From Labilibaculum sp. K2S (GTDB lineage: Bacteria; Bacteroidota; Bacteroidia; Bacteroidales; Marinifilaceae), in contig NZ_JAUCMW010000007.1 in NCBI RefSeq assembly GCF_030372765.1, positions 122,533 through 186,532 of the forward strand: a stretch of 64,000 nt of DNA, read 5' to 3'. The position numbers and the translations under genes were made by a program. The notes under the pieces are model-generated. The model saw only the letters and a program-made list of their open reading frames with translations. It was not told the DNA's origin and ran no database searches. The first letter of the stretch is position 1. Each line of letters opens with the position of its first letter. This document shows positions 1 through 8,208 of the stretch, in pieces.

Positions 1-103
1 CTTTCTTTTTCCTTGAATAACTGATCCAATATATAATTACAAGAATTGGAAGTATCAGAAATAAGTATAGAAGATCCGGATGATCAAGTCGAAATTGATT
101 CAT
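1..103 (-). CDS. batB: BatB-like VWA membrane protein, N-terminal fragment
   Basis: The first 34 codons of a minus-strand gene cut by the window edge. Translation from the ATG at 103 begins MNQFRLDHPDLLYLF and continues with a hydrophobic stretch (about residues 11-27) and then a basic patch, the same N-terminal layout as the BatA-like protein just upstream (short amphipathic start, FxNPEY-type motif, first membrane helix). It starts 34 bp after the BatA stop, in the same direction. In Bacteroidota bat operons batA is normally followed by batB, which carries a periplasmic von Willebrand A domain. The VWA domain lies outside the window, so the assignment rests on position and N-terminal similarity. 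Confidence 0.72.
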   Translation of the reverse strand, partial: MNQFRLDHPDLLYLFLILPILVIIYWISYSRKKK

Positions 104-137
104 TGTTCAATGATTTTCTGTGTTCAATTAATATCAA

Positions 138-1130
138 TTACGGAATGTTCCGTAATATTGAATTACGCAAAGCAATTTCAAGAAGTAAAAATAGAGCGGC
201 CAACAATGCAAAAATTAAGTATTCCTCGCTTTTTGTAATGTATTGTTTCACCTCAATTTTACTTTTCTCCAACTTGTCGATTTGTTCGTAAATTGCTTTT
301 AACTTGTTATTGTCAGTTGCCCGAAAGTATTGACCACCTGTCATATCAGCAATTTGCTGCAACACTTCTTCGTCAATTTTTACAGGCATGTTTCTCATAC
401 TAATACCAAAAGCCGTTTGAATAGGGTAGGGAGCCATTCCCATAGTTCCGATACCAACTGTATAAACTCTTATTCCAAAGGTTTTTGCCAATTCTGCTGC
501 CGTAATAGGAGCAATCTCTCCCTGATTGTTTACTCCGTCGGTTAAGAGAATGACAACTTTCGATTTCGATTTGCTGTCCTTTAAACGATTCACCGCATTG
601 GCTAATCCAAGCCCGATTGCAGTACCATCTTCAATCATTCCACTTTGAATGTCGTTGAAAAGGTTGATTAAAACAGCATGGTCGGTTGTTAATGGACATT
701 GAGTAAAACTCTCGCCGCTAAAAATTACCAATCCAATTTTATCATCTTCGCGCCCGGTAATAAAGTTCACAGCCACTTCCTTTGCCGCTTCCAGTCTGTC
801 CGGTTCAAAATCGCGGGCAAGCATGCTGCTTGAAATATCAAGCGACATAACGATGTCAATTCCTTCAGTAGTTACATCTCTTTGGCTATTGCTCGATTGC
901 GGGCGGGCAATAGCAAGTACTAAAAATACTATTGCTAAAACCCGAAATACAAATAAAGCATGCCGCAAGTAGTATTTGTAGGTTTTGGTACTTGAATGAA
1001 AGCTTTTCGATGTTGACACCTGAATACTTGCATGCGCATTCTTGTCCTTTAAGATGTACCATGCAATTAATGGTATCAAAAGGATCAGCAAGTAAAAATA
1101 TTCAGGATTTGCAAATTCTATAGAACTCAT
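138..1130 (-). CDS. batA: BatA-like VWA domain membrane protein
   Basis: About 330 residues. Membrane helices at about 11-27 and 58-76, then a von Willebrand A domain with an intact MIDAS motif DISSS (Asp98, Ser100, Ser102), and a C-terminal helix near 308-325. This is the BatA/BatB layout of the Bacteroides aerotolerance operon, in which VWA proteins are anchored in the inner membrane and are thought to work with a MoxR ATPase in envelope stress resistance. The frame is open upstream to a TTG at 1145, but the ATG at 1130 places the conserved NPEYFY start at the usual distance. Fourth gene of the operon. Confidence 0.88.
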   Translation of the reverse strand: MSSIEFANPEYFYLLILLIPLIAWYILKDKNAHASIQVSTSKSFHSSTKTYKYYLRHALFVFRVLAIVFLVLAIARPQSSNSQRDVTTEGIDIVMSLDISSSMLARDFEPDRLEAAKEVAVNFITGREDDKIGLVIFSGESFTQCPLTTDHAVLINLFNDIQSGMIEDGTAIGLGLANAVNRLKDSKSKSKVVILLTDGVNNQGEIAPITAAELAKTFGIRVYTVGIGTMGMAPYPIQTAFGISMRNMPVKIDEEVLQQIADMTGGQYFRATDNNKLKAIYEQIDKLEKSKIEVKQYITKSEEYLIFALLAALFLLLEIALRNSILRNIP

Positions 1131-1148
1131 ACTTTGTATTTTCAAAGT

Positions 1149-2180
1149 TTACTTTTCTTCCGTTTTTGTCTCTTCCACTGCAATAGATTCTTTTTCTTCT
1201 TTAGCAGAAGCTTCTTCTACAATGGTGGTCTCAATAATTTTGTAGGCAAATTTCAGACTTAGTTCATTTTCATCCTGAAGAGGAGTGAATTTAGCGAATT
1301 TGGCTAAATCGGCGCGTTCAAGAATGTCCTTCAGTTTAGCGTGCCAGTCTGAATTTACCTCCACTGCATTTACTGCTTTTAATATCTCATCAGTAGTCGA
1401 TTCCTGAGTTGATAGTTGGAAACGTTCATCCAAATAATATCGGATTGTATCCGTAAGGTCAGAATGAAACTGTTTCACCTTTCCGGTTTCCCAAAGCTTT
1501 TGTTTTTTGATCTCATCCAACTTGCGCAAGGCTATGATATGAGCCGGCTCGGTTGGCTTTGCTTTAACGAACAAAGGTTGGTTTTTCTTCCGCTTGCGCA
1601 GATATAAAAGCAATAATACAATTAATGCTGCAACAATCAATCCACCAAATACCCAGGGAGCAATTTCCGCAAAAGCAATTGGTGTATGTATTGGCATTAT
1701 AATGTCAAAATTAGCCTTACTGGTATCAATATCGAAGGTTTTTACGCCCAATAGCATTGTGTCCGTTCGAATGATATTCATCAGATTTTCGTCATGAATC
1801 TTGAATTCAAAAGGATTCATTTTGTGAACACCATCATTAAAAGAGGTAATCAAAAAGTTTTTATTCACTTTAATATTTCCATTCTCTAACGAAGTAGTAT
1901 CCTGAGGAGATTGTTTTATGATCTCTACTCCAGAACCAATGCTGTCTATAAATACCGGAAACTCAACCCGAAGACCTTTTGGCTGTTCTATGGAAAGTAA
2001 AAGGTTTATTTGATCGCCAATAACAATAACATTGGTATCGAGTTGCGCGCTGTAGTTAATTCCTTTTTCTTCTTCTTGAGCATAAGACGAGAAGGAGGAA
2101 AAAGTAGCTCCCAATACAATTGCAAATGCGACAAGTGCTTTTGCGAATAGTTTATTTGGGATGATAATTCTATTTGTCAT
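1149..2180 (-). CDS. BatD-like periplasmic protein with one membrane helix
   Basis: About 343 residues. From the ATG at 2180 there is a clear signal peptide ending near SSYAQ, a periplasmic beta-rich domain, a single membrane helix (AEIAPWVFGGLIVAALIVLL region) followed by a basic RKRKKN stop-transfer segment, and a cytoplasmic helical tail rich in Glu and Lys. This matches the BatD-like protein that sits between the DUF58 and batA genes in Bacteroidota bat operons. The frame could be extended to a TTG at 2228, but that start would overlap the upstream gene and precede the signal peptide. Biochemical function unknown. Confidence 0.75.
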   Translation of the reverse strand: MTNRIIIPNKLFAKALVAFAIVLGATFSSFSSYAQEEEKGINYSAQLDTNVIVIGDQINLLLSIEQPKGLRVEFPVFIDSIGSGVEIIKQSPQDTTSLENGNIKVNKNFLITSFNDGVHKMNPFEFKIHDENLMNIIRTDTMLLGVKTFDIDTSKANFDIIMPIHTPIAFAEIAPWVFGGLIVAALIVLLLLYLRKRKKNQPLFVKAKPTEPAHIIALRKLDEIKKQKLWETGKVKQFHSDLTDTIRYYLDERFQLSTQESTTDEILKAVNAVEVNSDWHAKLKDILERADLAKFAKFTPLQDENELSLKFAYKIIETTIVEEASAKEEKESIAVEETKTEEK

Positions 2181-2199
2181 AGTCGTCTGCTTCTTAAAA

Positions 2200-3069
2200 T
2201 TAGTGTCCTCTTCGTTTGAATAAGGCAATTAATGATCTCACATAATCCTGATCGGTTCGAATATTTGCCACATCTACACCTGACTTTTTGAATGTTTCGG
2301 TAAGCTGATTGTCTTTATCACTCCACCATTTGGCGTAGTTTTTTCTTACCTTTTTATTCGAAGTGTCTATCCAACTGTATTCGCCTGTTTCCGCATCCTT
2401 AATTTTAATCAAACCAATTGAAGGAATTTCCTGTTCGCGTTTATCGAATATTTTAAGAGCAACAAGATCATGCTTTTTGTTGGCAATCGTCAATGCATTT
2501 TCAAAACCATCATCAATAAAATCTGATATCACGAAAGTGGTGCAACGTTTTTTAATAACCTGTGTAAGGTAACGTAAAGCATTGCCAATATCAGTATTCC
2601 GATGTTCCGGTTTAAAATTAATTAGTTCACGAATAATTTGCAGAATATGTGATTTCCCCTTTTTAGGAGGAATAAACTTTTCAATTTTATCAGAAAAGAA
2701 GATCACCCCAATTTTATCGTTGTTTTGAATGGCTGAAAAGGCCAGTACGGCGGCAATCTCCGTAATCTGATTTTTCTTTAGTTTAGAGATGGTTCCAAAT
2801 TCACGGGAACCACTCACATCAATCAGCAGCATTACGGTCAACTCACGTTCTTCTTCGAAAAGTTTTACGTAAGGTTGATTGTAGCGGGCGGTAACATTCC
2901 AGTCAATATTTCTGATGTCATCACCATATTGGTATTCCCGAACTTCGCTGAAGGTCATACCACGTCCTTTGAACGCAGAATGATATTCCCCGGCAAAAAT
3001 ATTTCGGGAAAGACCTCTGGTTTTGATCTCTATTTGCCTGACACGTTTTAATAATTCACTAGTCTCCAT
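2200..3069 (-). CDS. DUF58 protein with degenerate VWA domain
   Basis: 289 residues, soluble. The N-terminal half carries the DUF58 signature (GRGMTFSEVREYQYGDD and IDWNVTARY at about 36-63) and is followed by a VWA-type fold with DVSGS at 84-88, a MIDAS-like motif. DUF58 proteins are almost always encoded beside MoxR AAA+ ATPases and are likely their clients or adaptors. Second gene of the operon, after moxR with a 98 bp AT-rich gap, and before the BatD-like gene with a 19 bp gap. Specific function unknown. Confidence 0.9.
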   Translation of the reverse strand: METSELLKRVRQIEIKTRGLSRNIFAGEYHSAFKGRGMTFSEVREYQYGDDIRNIDWNVTARYNQPYVKLFEEERELTVMLLIDVSGSREFGTISKLKKNQITEIAAVLAFSAIQNNDKIGVIFFSDKIEKFIPPKKGKSHILQIIRELINFKPEHRNTDIGNALRYLTQVIKKRCTTFVISDFIDDGFENALTIANKKHDLVALKIFDKREQEIPSIGLIKIKDAETGEYSWIDTSNKKVRKNYAKWWSDKDNQLTETFKKSGVDVANIRTDQDYVRSLIALFKRRGH

Positions 3070-3167
3070 AGCTAATTACGAATTGATAATTACGAATTAA
3101 TAATTAAATCGCTGTAATCATGAATTACAAATTAAGAACCTAATTTGTAATTCATAATTCATAATTG
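3070..3167. repeat. AT-rich imperfect palindrome (AATTACGAATT family)
   Basis: The gap between moxR and the DUF58 gene is made of short inverted and direct units of the type AATTACGAATT, TAATTAAAT and ATAATTCATAATT; the two halves can pair with each other. Related strings follow the RNase H-like gene (about 5700-5721) and its duplicated fragment (about 8061-8078), and a related string lies inside manC (about 62475-62510). In this position it could form an intra-operonic hairpin. Confidence 0.6.
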
Positions 3168-4163
3168 TTACGGTACTTCAACTGTATTCAGGATTTCACT
3201 AATAATGTTCTCACTAGTGATATTGTTTGCTTCAGCTTCGTAAGTCAGTCCAATTCTGTGACGCAGTACGTCATGACAAACGGCACGGATATCTTCAGGA
3301 ATTACATAACCTCTTCGTTTAATAAAAGCAAAAGCTTTGGCTGCTGATGCCAAACTAATGCTGGCACGGGGCGATCCGCCAAATGCGATCATATCCTTGA
3401 ATTGCTCCAATCCGTAATCGGCAGGGAAACGGGTTGCAAAAATGATGTCGACAATATATTTTTCAATCTTTTCATCCATGTAAACATCTTTCACCACATC
3501 ACGTGCTTTGTTAATGTCTTCCGGTTTTAAGATTTGAGCTGCTTTTGGAAATACCTTCAAAAGATTCTGACGCATAATTAGCTGCTCTTCATCTTTTTTA
3601 GGGTAATTGATCACCACTTTCAGCATAAAACGGTCAACCTGTGCTTCCGGCAGTGGATAAGTTCCTTCCTGCTCAATCGGATTTTGAGTGGCCATTACCA
3701 AAAACGGCTCTTCTAATTTATAGGTGGTGTCACCAATGGTGATTTGTCGCTCCTGCATGGCTTCCAATAAAGCAGCCTGTACTTTTGCCGGAGCACGGTT
3801 AATCTCATCAGCAAGAATAAAGTTGGCGAAAAGAGGTCCTTTTTTTACTACAAATTCTTCTTTTTTCTGACTGTAAATCATGGTACCCAACAAATCGGCA
3901 GGTAACAAGTCAGGAGTAAACTGAATACGACTAAATTCAGCTTCTATGGTAGTTGCAAGCGTGCTGATTGCAAGTGTTTTTGCCAGTCCGGGAACCCCTT
4001 CTAATAATATATGACCATTCGAAAGTAATCCTATCAATAAGCTTTCAACAAGGTGCTTTTGACCAACAATAACTTTGTTCATTTCCATAGAAATCATATC
4101 CACAAAGGAACTTTCTCTTTGGATACGTTCATTTAGTTCTTTGATATCAACTGTTTGGATCAT
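3168..4163 (-). CDS. moxR: MoxR family AAA+ ATPase
   Basis: 331 residues. Walker A GVPGLAKT at 56-63, Walker B with DE at 119-120 (FILADEINRAP), and a further AAA+ region with TQNPIEQEGTYPLPEAQ and DRFMLKV typical of MoxR. These ATPases are thought to act as chaperones for VWA-domain partners; here four such genes (DUF58, BatD-like, BatA, BatB) follow in the same direction. First gene of the operon, with a candidate TATCTTTG promoter box 66 bp upstream. Confidence 0.95.
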   Translation of the reverse strand: MIQTVDIKELNERIQRESSFVDMISMEMNKVIVGQKHLVESLLIGLLSNGHILLEGVPGLAKTLAISTLATTIEAEFSRIQFTPDLLPADLLGTMIYSQKKEEFVVKKGPLFANFILADEINRAPAKVQAALLEAMQERQITIGDTTYKLEEPFLVMATQNPIEQEGTYPLPEAQVDRFMLKVVINYPKKDEEQLIMRQNLLKVFPKAAQILKPEDINKARDVVKDVYMDEKIEKYIVDIIFATRFPADYGLEQFKDMIAFGGSPRASISLASAAKAFAFIKRRGYVIPEDIRAVCHDVLRHRIGLTYEAEANNITSENIISEILNTVEVP

Positions 4164-4228
4164 TAGAAATATATTTAATTACTTGAAAAATTTACATAAA
4201 AAGAATCTGATTTTTAAGAAAACCTTTA

Positions 4229-4236
4229 CAAAGATA
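4229..4236 (-). promoter_or_regulatory. Candidate -7 box for the moxR-bat operon
   Basis: On the minus strand this reads TATCTTTG, a perfect match to the Bacteroidota -7 consensus TAnnTTTG, 66 bp upstream of the moxR start. No good TTG -33 element is seen at the right distance, so the call rests on the -7 box and position. Confidence 0.5.
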
Positions 4237-4309
4237 AACCTTTGAGCGTTTTATGAAAATGCATGCCCGTTAAAAATTGTTAATGGTTTTTGAAGGCTGC
4301 TAGTATTAA

Positions 4310-4393
4310 GTGGAAAGTATCAAGGAACAAGGAAGCAAGGAAGAAACAAGGAACAGGTAGAAAGTAGAAAGTGTAAAGTATCAAGTAGAAAGT
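4310..4393. repeat. Purine-rich degenerate tract (AAGGAACAAGG / AAAGTAGAAAGT)
   Basis: A run of near-repeats of AAGGAACAAGG and AAAGTAGAAAGT upstream of truA. Similar tracts flank the four-helix-bundle gene (34076-34180 and, in complement, 34553-34700) and follow manC (63249-63300). There is no coding potential. Probably a dispersed low-complexity repeat. Confidence 0.65.
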
Positions 4394-4428
4394 ATTCGTG
4401 TACTCTTTCATTTTCGGGCTTGGTAAAA

Positions 4429-5232
4429 ATGTTTACTTTTGAGGAGAATCAGAAAATACTATTTGAATTGAAGAAACGATATTTTATTCACCTAAGTTAT
4501 AAAGGAACAAACTATCATGGTTGGCAGATTCAGCCGAATGCAAGTTCTGTTCAGGAGGAGTTAAATAAGGCCTTGTCTACTATTTTAAATCAGCCAATAA
4601 ATGTGGTTGGCTGCGGAAGAACGGATACAGGTGTGCATGCCAGCGATTTTATGGCTCATTTCGAGGTGGATGAAAACTGTCGGTTCGATTGTGAAAAACT
4701 GGCTTTTAAGCTGAATCGCTTTTTGCCTCATGATATTGCCATTCGCGAAGTGTTTCGGGTGAAAGCTGATGCACATACTCGTTTCGATGCCATTTCCAGA
4801 ACTTATTATTATCAAATTACCAAGTATAAAAATCCGTTTAGAACGGAGTCGCACTGGAAAAATCAGTATGAACTGGATGTTGCAAAGATGAACGAGGTGG
4901 CTAAAATTCTGTTCGAATACATCGATTTTACAAGCTTTAGTAAATTGCATACTGATGTAAAAACCAATAACTGCAGGATATCGAAAGCAGAATGGACCGA
5001 AACTGATGATGAATTGGTATTTATAATTACGGCCGACCGGTTTCTTCGCAATATGGTTCGTGCCATTGTTGGGACTTTGGTTGAAGTAGGACGGGGAAAA
5101 ATGGATTTGGCTGGTTTTCGTGAGGTGATTGAAAGCAGGAATCGATCGAATGCGGGTTCTTCGGTGCCAGGCCATGGCTTGTTTCTCGCTAAAATTGAGT
5201 ATCCGGATGATTTGAGAATGGAAGATGTGTAA
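4429..5232 (+). CDS. truA: tRNA pseudouridine(38-40) synthase TruA
   Basis: 267 residues from the ATG at 4429 (a TTG three codons upstream also opens the frame). Converts U38-U40 in the tRNA anticodon arm to pseudouridine. The catalytic motif GRTDTGVHA is present with Asp66, and other TruA landmarks are the N-terminal YKGTNYHGWQ and a C-terminal FLRNMVRAIVGTL segment. Its last 8 bases overlap the following RNase H-like gene, so the two are probably co-transcribed and translationally coupled. Confidence 0.96.
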   Translation: MFTFEENQKILFELKKRYFIHLSYKGTNYHGWQIQPNASSVQEELNKALSTILNQPINVVGCGRTDTGVHASDFMAHFEVDENCRFDCEKLAFKLNRFLPHDIAIREVFRVKADAHTRFDAISRTYYYQITKYKNPFRTESHWKNQYELDVAKMNEVAKILFEYIDFTSFSKLHTDVKTNNCRISKAEWTETDDELVFIITADRFLRNMVRAIVGTLVEVGRGKMDLAGFREVIESRNRSNAGSSVPGHGLFLAKIEYPDDLRMEDV

Positions 5233-5701
5233 GCCGCTGTTTTTATTTACCGATGGAAGTGTAAATCCGCAATCTAAAATTGGTTTTGGAGCCTTTCTTA
5301 CTTTATCTTCTTTACATATTTCGCTGGACGAAGCCAGGCATCTTGTAAAAGTAATTTGTTTCGAAAATACTTCATCTACAAAACTGGAGCTACAGGTTTT
5401 ACTGTTCGCTCTTAATGAAATTGATTCGGACAATTACCATGTAATTGTATACACCGATTCTCAGAATATTATTGGTTTGCCTGCGAGGAGAGAGCGTTTT
5501 GAAAAAAACGGCTATTGTTCCAAAAATGGAAAACTCATTGCGAATCATCAATTGTATCAGGAATTTTACGGACTGACCGATACTTTACAATGTGAATTTG
5601 TAAAGGTGAAAGGACACAAGGTTTCGGGTCAGAAAGATCAGGTTGATCAATTTTTTACATTGGTGGATCGAGCTTCGAGAGTTGCGTTGCGTGAGAATTA
5701 A
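5225..5701 (+). CDS. RNase H fold nuclease
   Basis: 158 residues. The four acidic residues of a ribonuclease HI active site can be placed: Asp10 (FTDGS), Glu55 (TKLELQ), Asp78 (YTDSQ) and Asp148 (LVDRAS), with the GHK loop before the last. It should cleave RNA in RNA-DNA hybrids, but it diverges from classical RnhA, so substrate range is uncertain. It starts inside the truA stop region (8 bp overlap). A degenerate copy of its last 107 bases lies at 7957-8063. Confidence 0.82.
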   Translation: MCKPLFLFTDGSVNPQSKIGFGAFLTLSSLHISLDEARHLVKVICFENTSSTKLELQVLLFALNEIDSDNYHVIVYTDSQNIIGLPARRERFEKNGYCSKNGKLIANHQLYQEFYGLTDTLQCEFVKVKGHKVSGQKDQVDQFFTLVDRASRVALREN

Positions 5702-5883
5702 TAATTAGCAATTATTAATTAAATCGACTGTGTTTTTATTGGGGTAGCTGTATTTATTGGCGGGCGAATGCCCAGTCTTTTGGGAGGACAGCCAGAAATT
5801 GTGTATATCACCTGTAAAATAGCAGCTGTAATTGTATTTTTCATGATGCATTGGAACAGATAGCAATAATTGAGTTTGTATAA

Positions 5884-5922
5884 AAAAATGCCAGCTATTC
5901 TTTCGAATTTGCTGGCATTTTT
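5884..5922 (-). terminator. Rho-independent terminator, possibly bidirectional
   Basis: A 12 bp perfect stem, AAAAATGCCAGC (5884-5895) pairing with GCTGGCATTTTT (5911-5922), around a 15-base loop. A/T runs on both sides allow termination on either strand. It lies 4 bp past the hydrolase stop and could also end the truA/RNase H transcript. Confidence 0.85.
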
Positions 5923-5926
5923 GTTT

Positions 5927-6823
5927 TTAATACAAATGATTCAAGAACCAATTTAATGCTGCTTTTGCCGCGATATCGAACTGTTCGATATAAGGTGTGA
6001 AATGTCCGCCTGGTAGGGTGATTAACTCTTTGGGTGGCAGACTTTCCTGATAGCTTTTTAGGCAAAGGTCTGTTGGGGTAACAATGTCTTTTAAAGCGAC
6101 TACAAATAAAATAGGAGTAGGGCTTACCAGGCTTGCATAAACGCCTGGTTCATACATCCTGGCGTATTCGGTGCTTCGGAAGGTAACTTCATTACTGGCT
6201 GATGTTGATAATGCTTGTGCTTTTGTATAGTATTCCCTGGCTTCTTCGATAGGATATAGCGGGTTAAGATTAGCTTCGCCAACCAATTTTTTCATCATTG
6301 GGTCTTTTCCTTTGAGGCGGTTTATTCGGTCTTTACTTACTAGTTTCCAATACCCGTCATCTTTTTGGGCAGGCATTCTTCTCGAGCTGCTTTGAGATCC
6401 ACTAATGGTAGGAACTTGAGATACGACACACTTAACTCTCCTGTCGGTTGCTGCTGTAACAATAACATGACCACCAGAATAACTTGTTCCCCATATTCCG
6501 ATTCTATTGGCATCCACTTTTTCTAATGAAGCAGCATAGCTAATGCTGTTTTTGTAATCATCTATTTGCATAAAGGGATTGATTTCTCCTCTTGGTGTTC
6601 CTTCGCTTTCGCCAAGATTTCTGTAATCGAACAGAATCACAGCAAAGCCGTTTTCTGCAAATAATTCGGCAAACTTGTTTATATAAGCTTCTTTGGGAAG
6701 GCCAAATCCATGCGCCATAACAATAGCCGGACATTTGCTGTTTTTATGGGGAATGTATTGCAATGCACAGATTTTTAAACCATCACTTAAATAATTTACT
6801 TTTGTTAGACTGTAATTTTTCAT
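5927..6823 (-). CDS. Alpha/beta hydrolase (S15/CocE-like)
   Basis: 298 residues, no signal peptide. Oxyanion-side motif AHGFGLPKE at about 38-46, nucleophile elbow WGTSYSGG with Ser114 (the GxSYxG form of the X-Pro dipeptidyl-peptidase/cocaine esterase group), an acidic residue in VVALKDIVTP and a C-terminal histidine in LPGGHFTPY, giving a full catalytic triad. Probably an esterase or peptidase-like hydrolase acting in the cytoplasm; the substrate cannot be told. It lies downstream of an AraC-type regulator in the same direction (90 bp gap) and has its own promoter-like box. Confidence 0.85.
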   Translation of the reverse strand: MKNYSLTKVNYLSDGLKICALQYIPHKNSKCPAIVMAHGFGLPKEAYINKFAELFAENGFAVILFDYRNLGESEGTPRGEINPFMQIDDYKNSISYAASLEKVDANRIGIWGTSYSGGHVIVTAATDRRVKCVVSQVPTISGSQSSSRRMPAQKDDGYWKLVSKDRINRLKGKDPMMKKLVGEANLNPLYPIEEAREYYTKAQALSTSASNEVTFRSTEYARMYEPGVYASLVSPTPILFVVALKDIVTPTDLCLKSYQESLPPKELITLPGGHFTPYIEQFDIAAKAALNWFLNHLY

Positions 6824-6855
6824 ATTTCTCCTTTCATCGTTTTAAATTAAAAGGA

Positions 6856-6863
6856 CAAATGTA
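6856..6863 (-). promoter_or_regulatory. Candidate -7 box for the hydrolase gene
   Basis: Minus strand TACATTTG matches TAnnTTTG, 33 bp upstream of the hydrolase ATG. No convincing -33 TTG, so expression may need an activator, such as the neighbouring AraC protein (inference). Confidence 0.45.
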
Positions 6864-6913
6864 GTATTCACGTGTAAAGCCGGATTGTTCAGTAAGTTCT
6901 ATTGATTGTCCAT

Positions 6914-7729
6914 TTAGTCCATATTGAATTTTCTGAAGGCTGCAGGGGTGATGTTATAGTTTTTCTTAAAAGCTTTGTTGAAGTGAGAAACACTTTCAAA
7001 GCCACAGTTAAAAGCAATATCTGATATGTATTTGTCTGAATTGACAAGTTGAAATCGGGCACAATCCAGTTTTTTTTGCAGCATCCATTTGGCGGGCGTG
7101 TTTTTGAATAAGAGCATGAAATCCCGTTTGAATTTGGAAACACTTCTATTTGATAATCTTGCTAATTGCTCTACCGTATATTTTTTTTTGAAGGTTTTTT
7201 CCATCAACAGTTTCAGATCGTTGTAATTGTTCGATAGCGAGTTGAAAAAAACTTTTGCCTGTACTGATCTTTCGGTAAGTAGAATAACCAATTCGTTTAT
7301 TTTTAGCTCCATTAAAGCAGAGTTGTTTTCATTTTCATTGATGTAAGAAAGATAATGCAATATGTAGTCATCAATCATTTTATCCCTGTTGAGGATCACA
7401 AAGGGCATTTGTGGATGTTTCCCCAGCGAAATATCCTTGGGATATTTAATAAAAGTGTTCTTAAAATAAATGACCAATGCCTCGAATTCTCCGTTTTTAG
7501 GAATGTATTCGGTCATTTCATGAATGCCTTTTTTCAATAACAATAATTGATGCTGATCGACTTCGATCGTATTGTTGTTTTGGATGATAAGTTTTTTGCC
7601 TTTCAGAATAAAAACGAATGCATTTTCCTGCATTAAAATTGTTTGTTTTGTTGAAACAGTATTCGTTTTCCATTTCGCGAACAATAGGTTTTCGTTCTTT
7701 AAAATTTTTTCTTTTGGAAAGGCTTTCAT
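6914..7729 (-). CDS. AraC family transcriptional regulator
   Basis: 271 residues. The N-terminal part is a cupin-like sensing domain (VFILKGKKLIIQNNN region), and the last 90 residues carry the two helix-turn-helix motifs of AraC/XylS proteins: YTVEQLARLSNRSVSKFKRD and ISDIAFNCGFESVSHFNKAF, followed by NITPAAFRK. Likely controls the downstream hydrolase gene, which it faces in the same direction; ligand unknown. This pair is bracketed by the RNase H gene and its duplicated 3' fragment. Confidence 0.93.
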   Translation of the reverse strand: MKAFPKEKILKNENLLFAKWKTNTVSTKQTILMQENAFVFILKGKKLIIQNNNTIEVDQHQLLLLKKGIHEMTEYIPKNGEFEALVIYFKNTFIKYPKDISLGKHPQMPFVILNRDKMIDDYILHYLSYINENENNSALMELKINELVILLTERSVQAKVFFNSLSNNYNDLKLLMEKTFKKKYTVEQLARLSNRSVSKFKRDFMLLFKNTPAKWMLQKKLDCARFQLVNSDKYISDIAFNCGFESVSHFNKAFKKNYNITPAAFRKFNMD

Positions 7730-7956
7730 TTTGTTAAAAGTAATTTTTTAGGGAAGATATTGATTCTCTGCAAGGGTAAATCAAAAGCGTTTACGAAGTT
7801 ATGAAAAGCAAGCAGATTAACAAATAACACCCGCAGTAAAGTTTGCTCTCAGAAAAAAAATGAGTAAGCCGTTGTGTTTTGTATGAACAGCTAGGGAAGG
7901 AGCTTGTTGTTTGTTGAAATCCCAAAAGGAGAGAAGGGGCAACAGCATGCTCAGCA

Positions 7957-8063
7957 AATTTGTAAAGGCGGAAGGACAGAAAGTTTCCCGGCAGAAAGAT
8001 CAGGTTGATCAATTGTTTGCATTGGTGGATCGAGCTTCGGGAAATGCGTTGTGTGAGAATTAA
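7957..8063 (+). pseudogene. Duplicated 3' fragment of the RNase H-like gene
   Basis: These 107 bases match the 3' end of the RNase H-like gene (5595-5701) at 94 of 107 positions by eye, in the same direction. The frame is kept to the same stop (ending LVDRASGNALCEN against LVDRASRVALREN), and similarity continues about 15 bp into the AT-rich flank. Nothing upstream of 7957 resembles the rest of the gene, so this is a relic. The two copies form direct repeats around a 2.3 kb segment carrying the hydrolase and AraC genes. Confidence 0.88.
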
Positions 8064-8147
8064 TAATTACGAATTATTATTTTTGTCCTTATCGTCCTCT
8101 TCATTTGTAGGAGCCAATAAATTTTTGAATGTCGGGGTGCTGTGCTG

Positions 8148-8206
8148 TTTTGTTTGACAACCTTTGTCAGCATCTCCGTGAGATAAAGTATATTCTCCAT
8201 TTCCAA
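8148..8206 (-). pseudogene. Remnant of a beta-lactamase-family C-terminal region
   Basis: Read on the minus strand this gives GNGEYTLSHGDADKGCQT, against GNGEYALSHGGADNGVQT in the intact protein encoded at 8733-10220; about 45 of 53 bases agree. It begins only 2 bp past the stop of the DUF4440 gene at 8209-8709. The arrangement suggests the DUF4440 gene is the surviving front of a second DUF4440-beta-lactamase fusion that lost its middle. The frame is not extendable as a gene. Confidence 0.8.
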
Positions 8207-8208
8207 AC

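Noticed and set aside
4585..5433. 282-codon minus-strand open frame antisense to truA and the RNase H gene
   Set aside because: The plus strand encodes two well-recognised, overlapping enzymes here; the antisense product has no domain-like pattern and is a codon-structure shadow.
7791..8012. 73-codon minus-strand frame between the AraC gene and the DUF4440 gene
   Set aside because: It runs antisense through the RNase H relic and shows no domain features.
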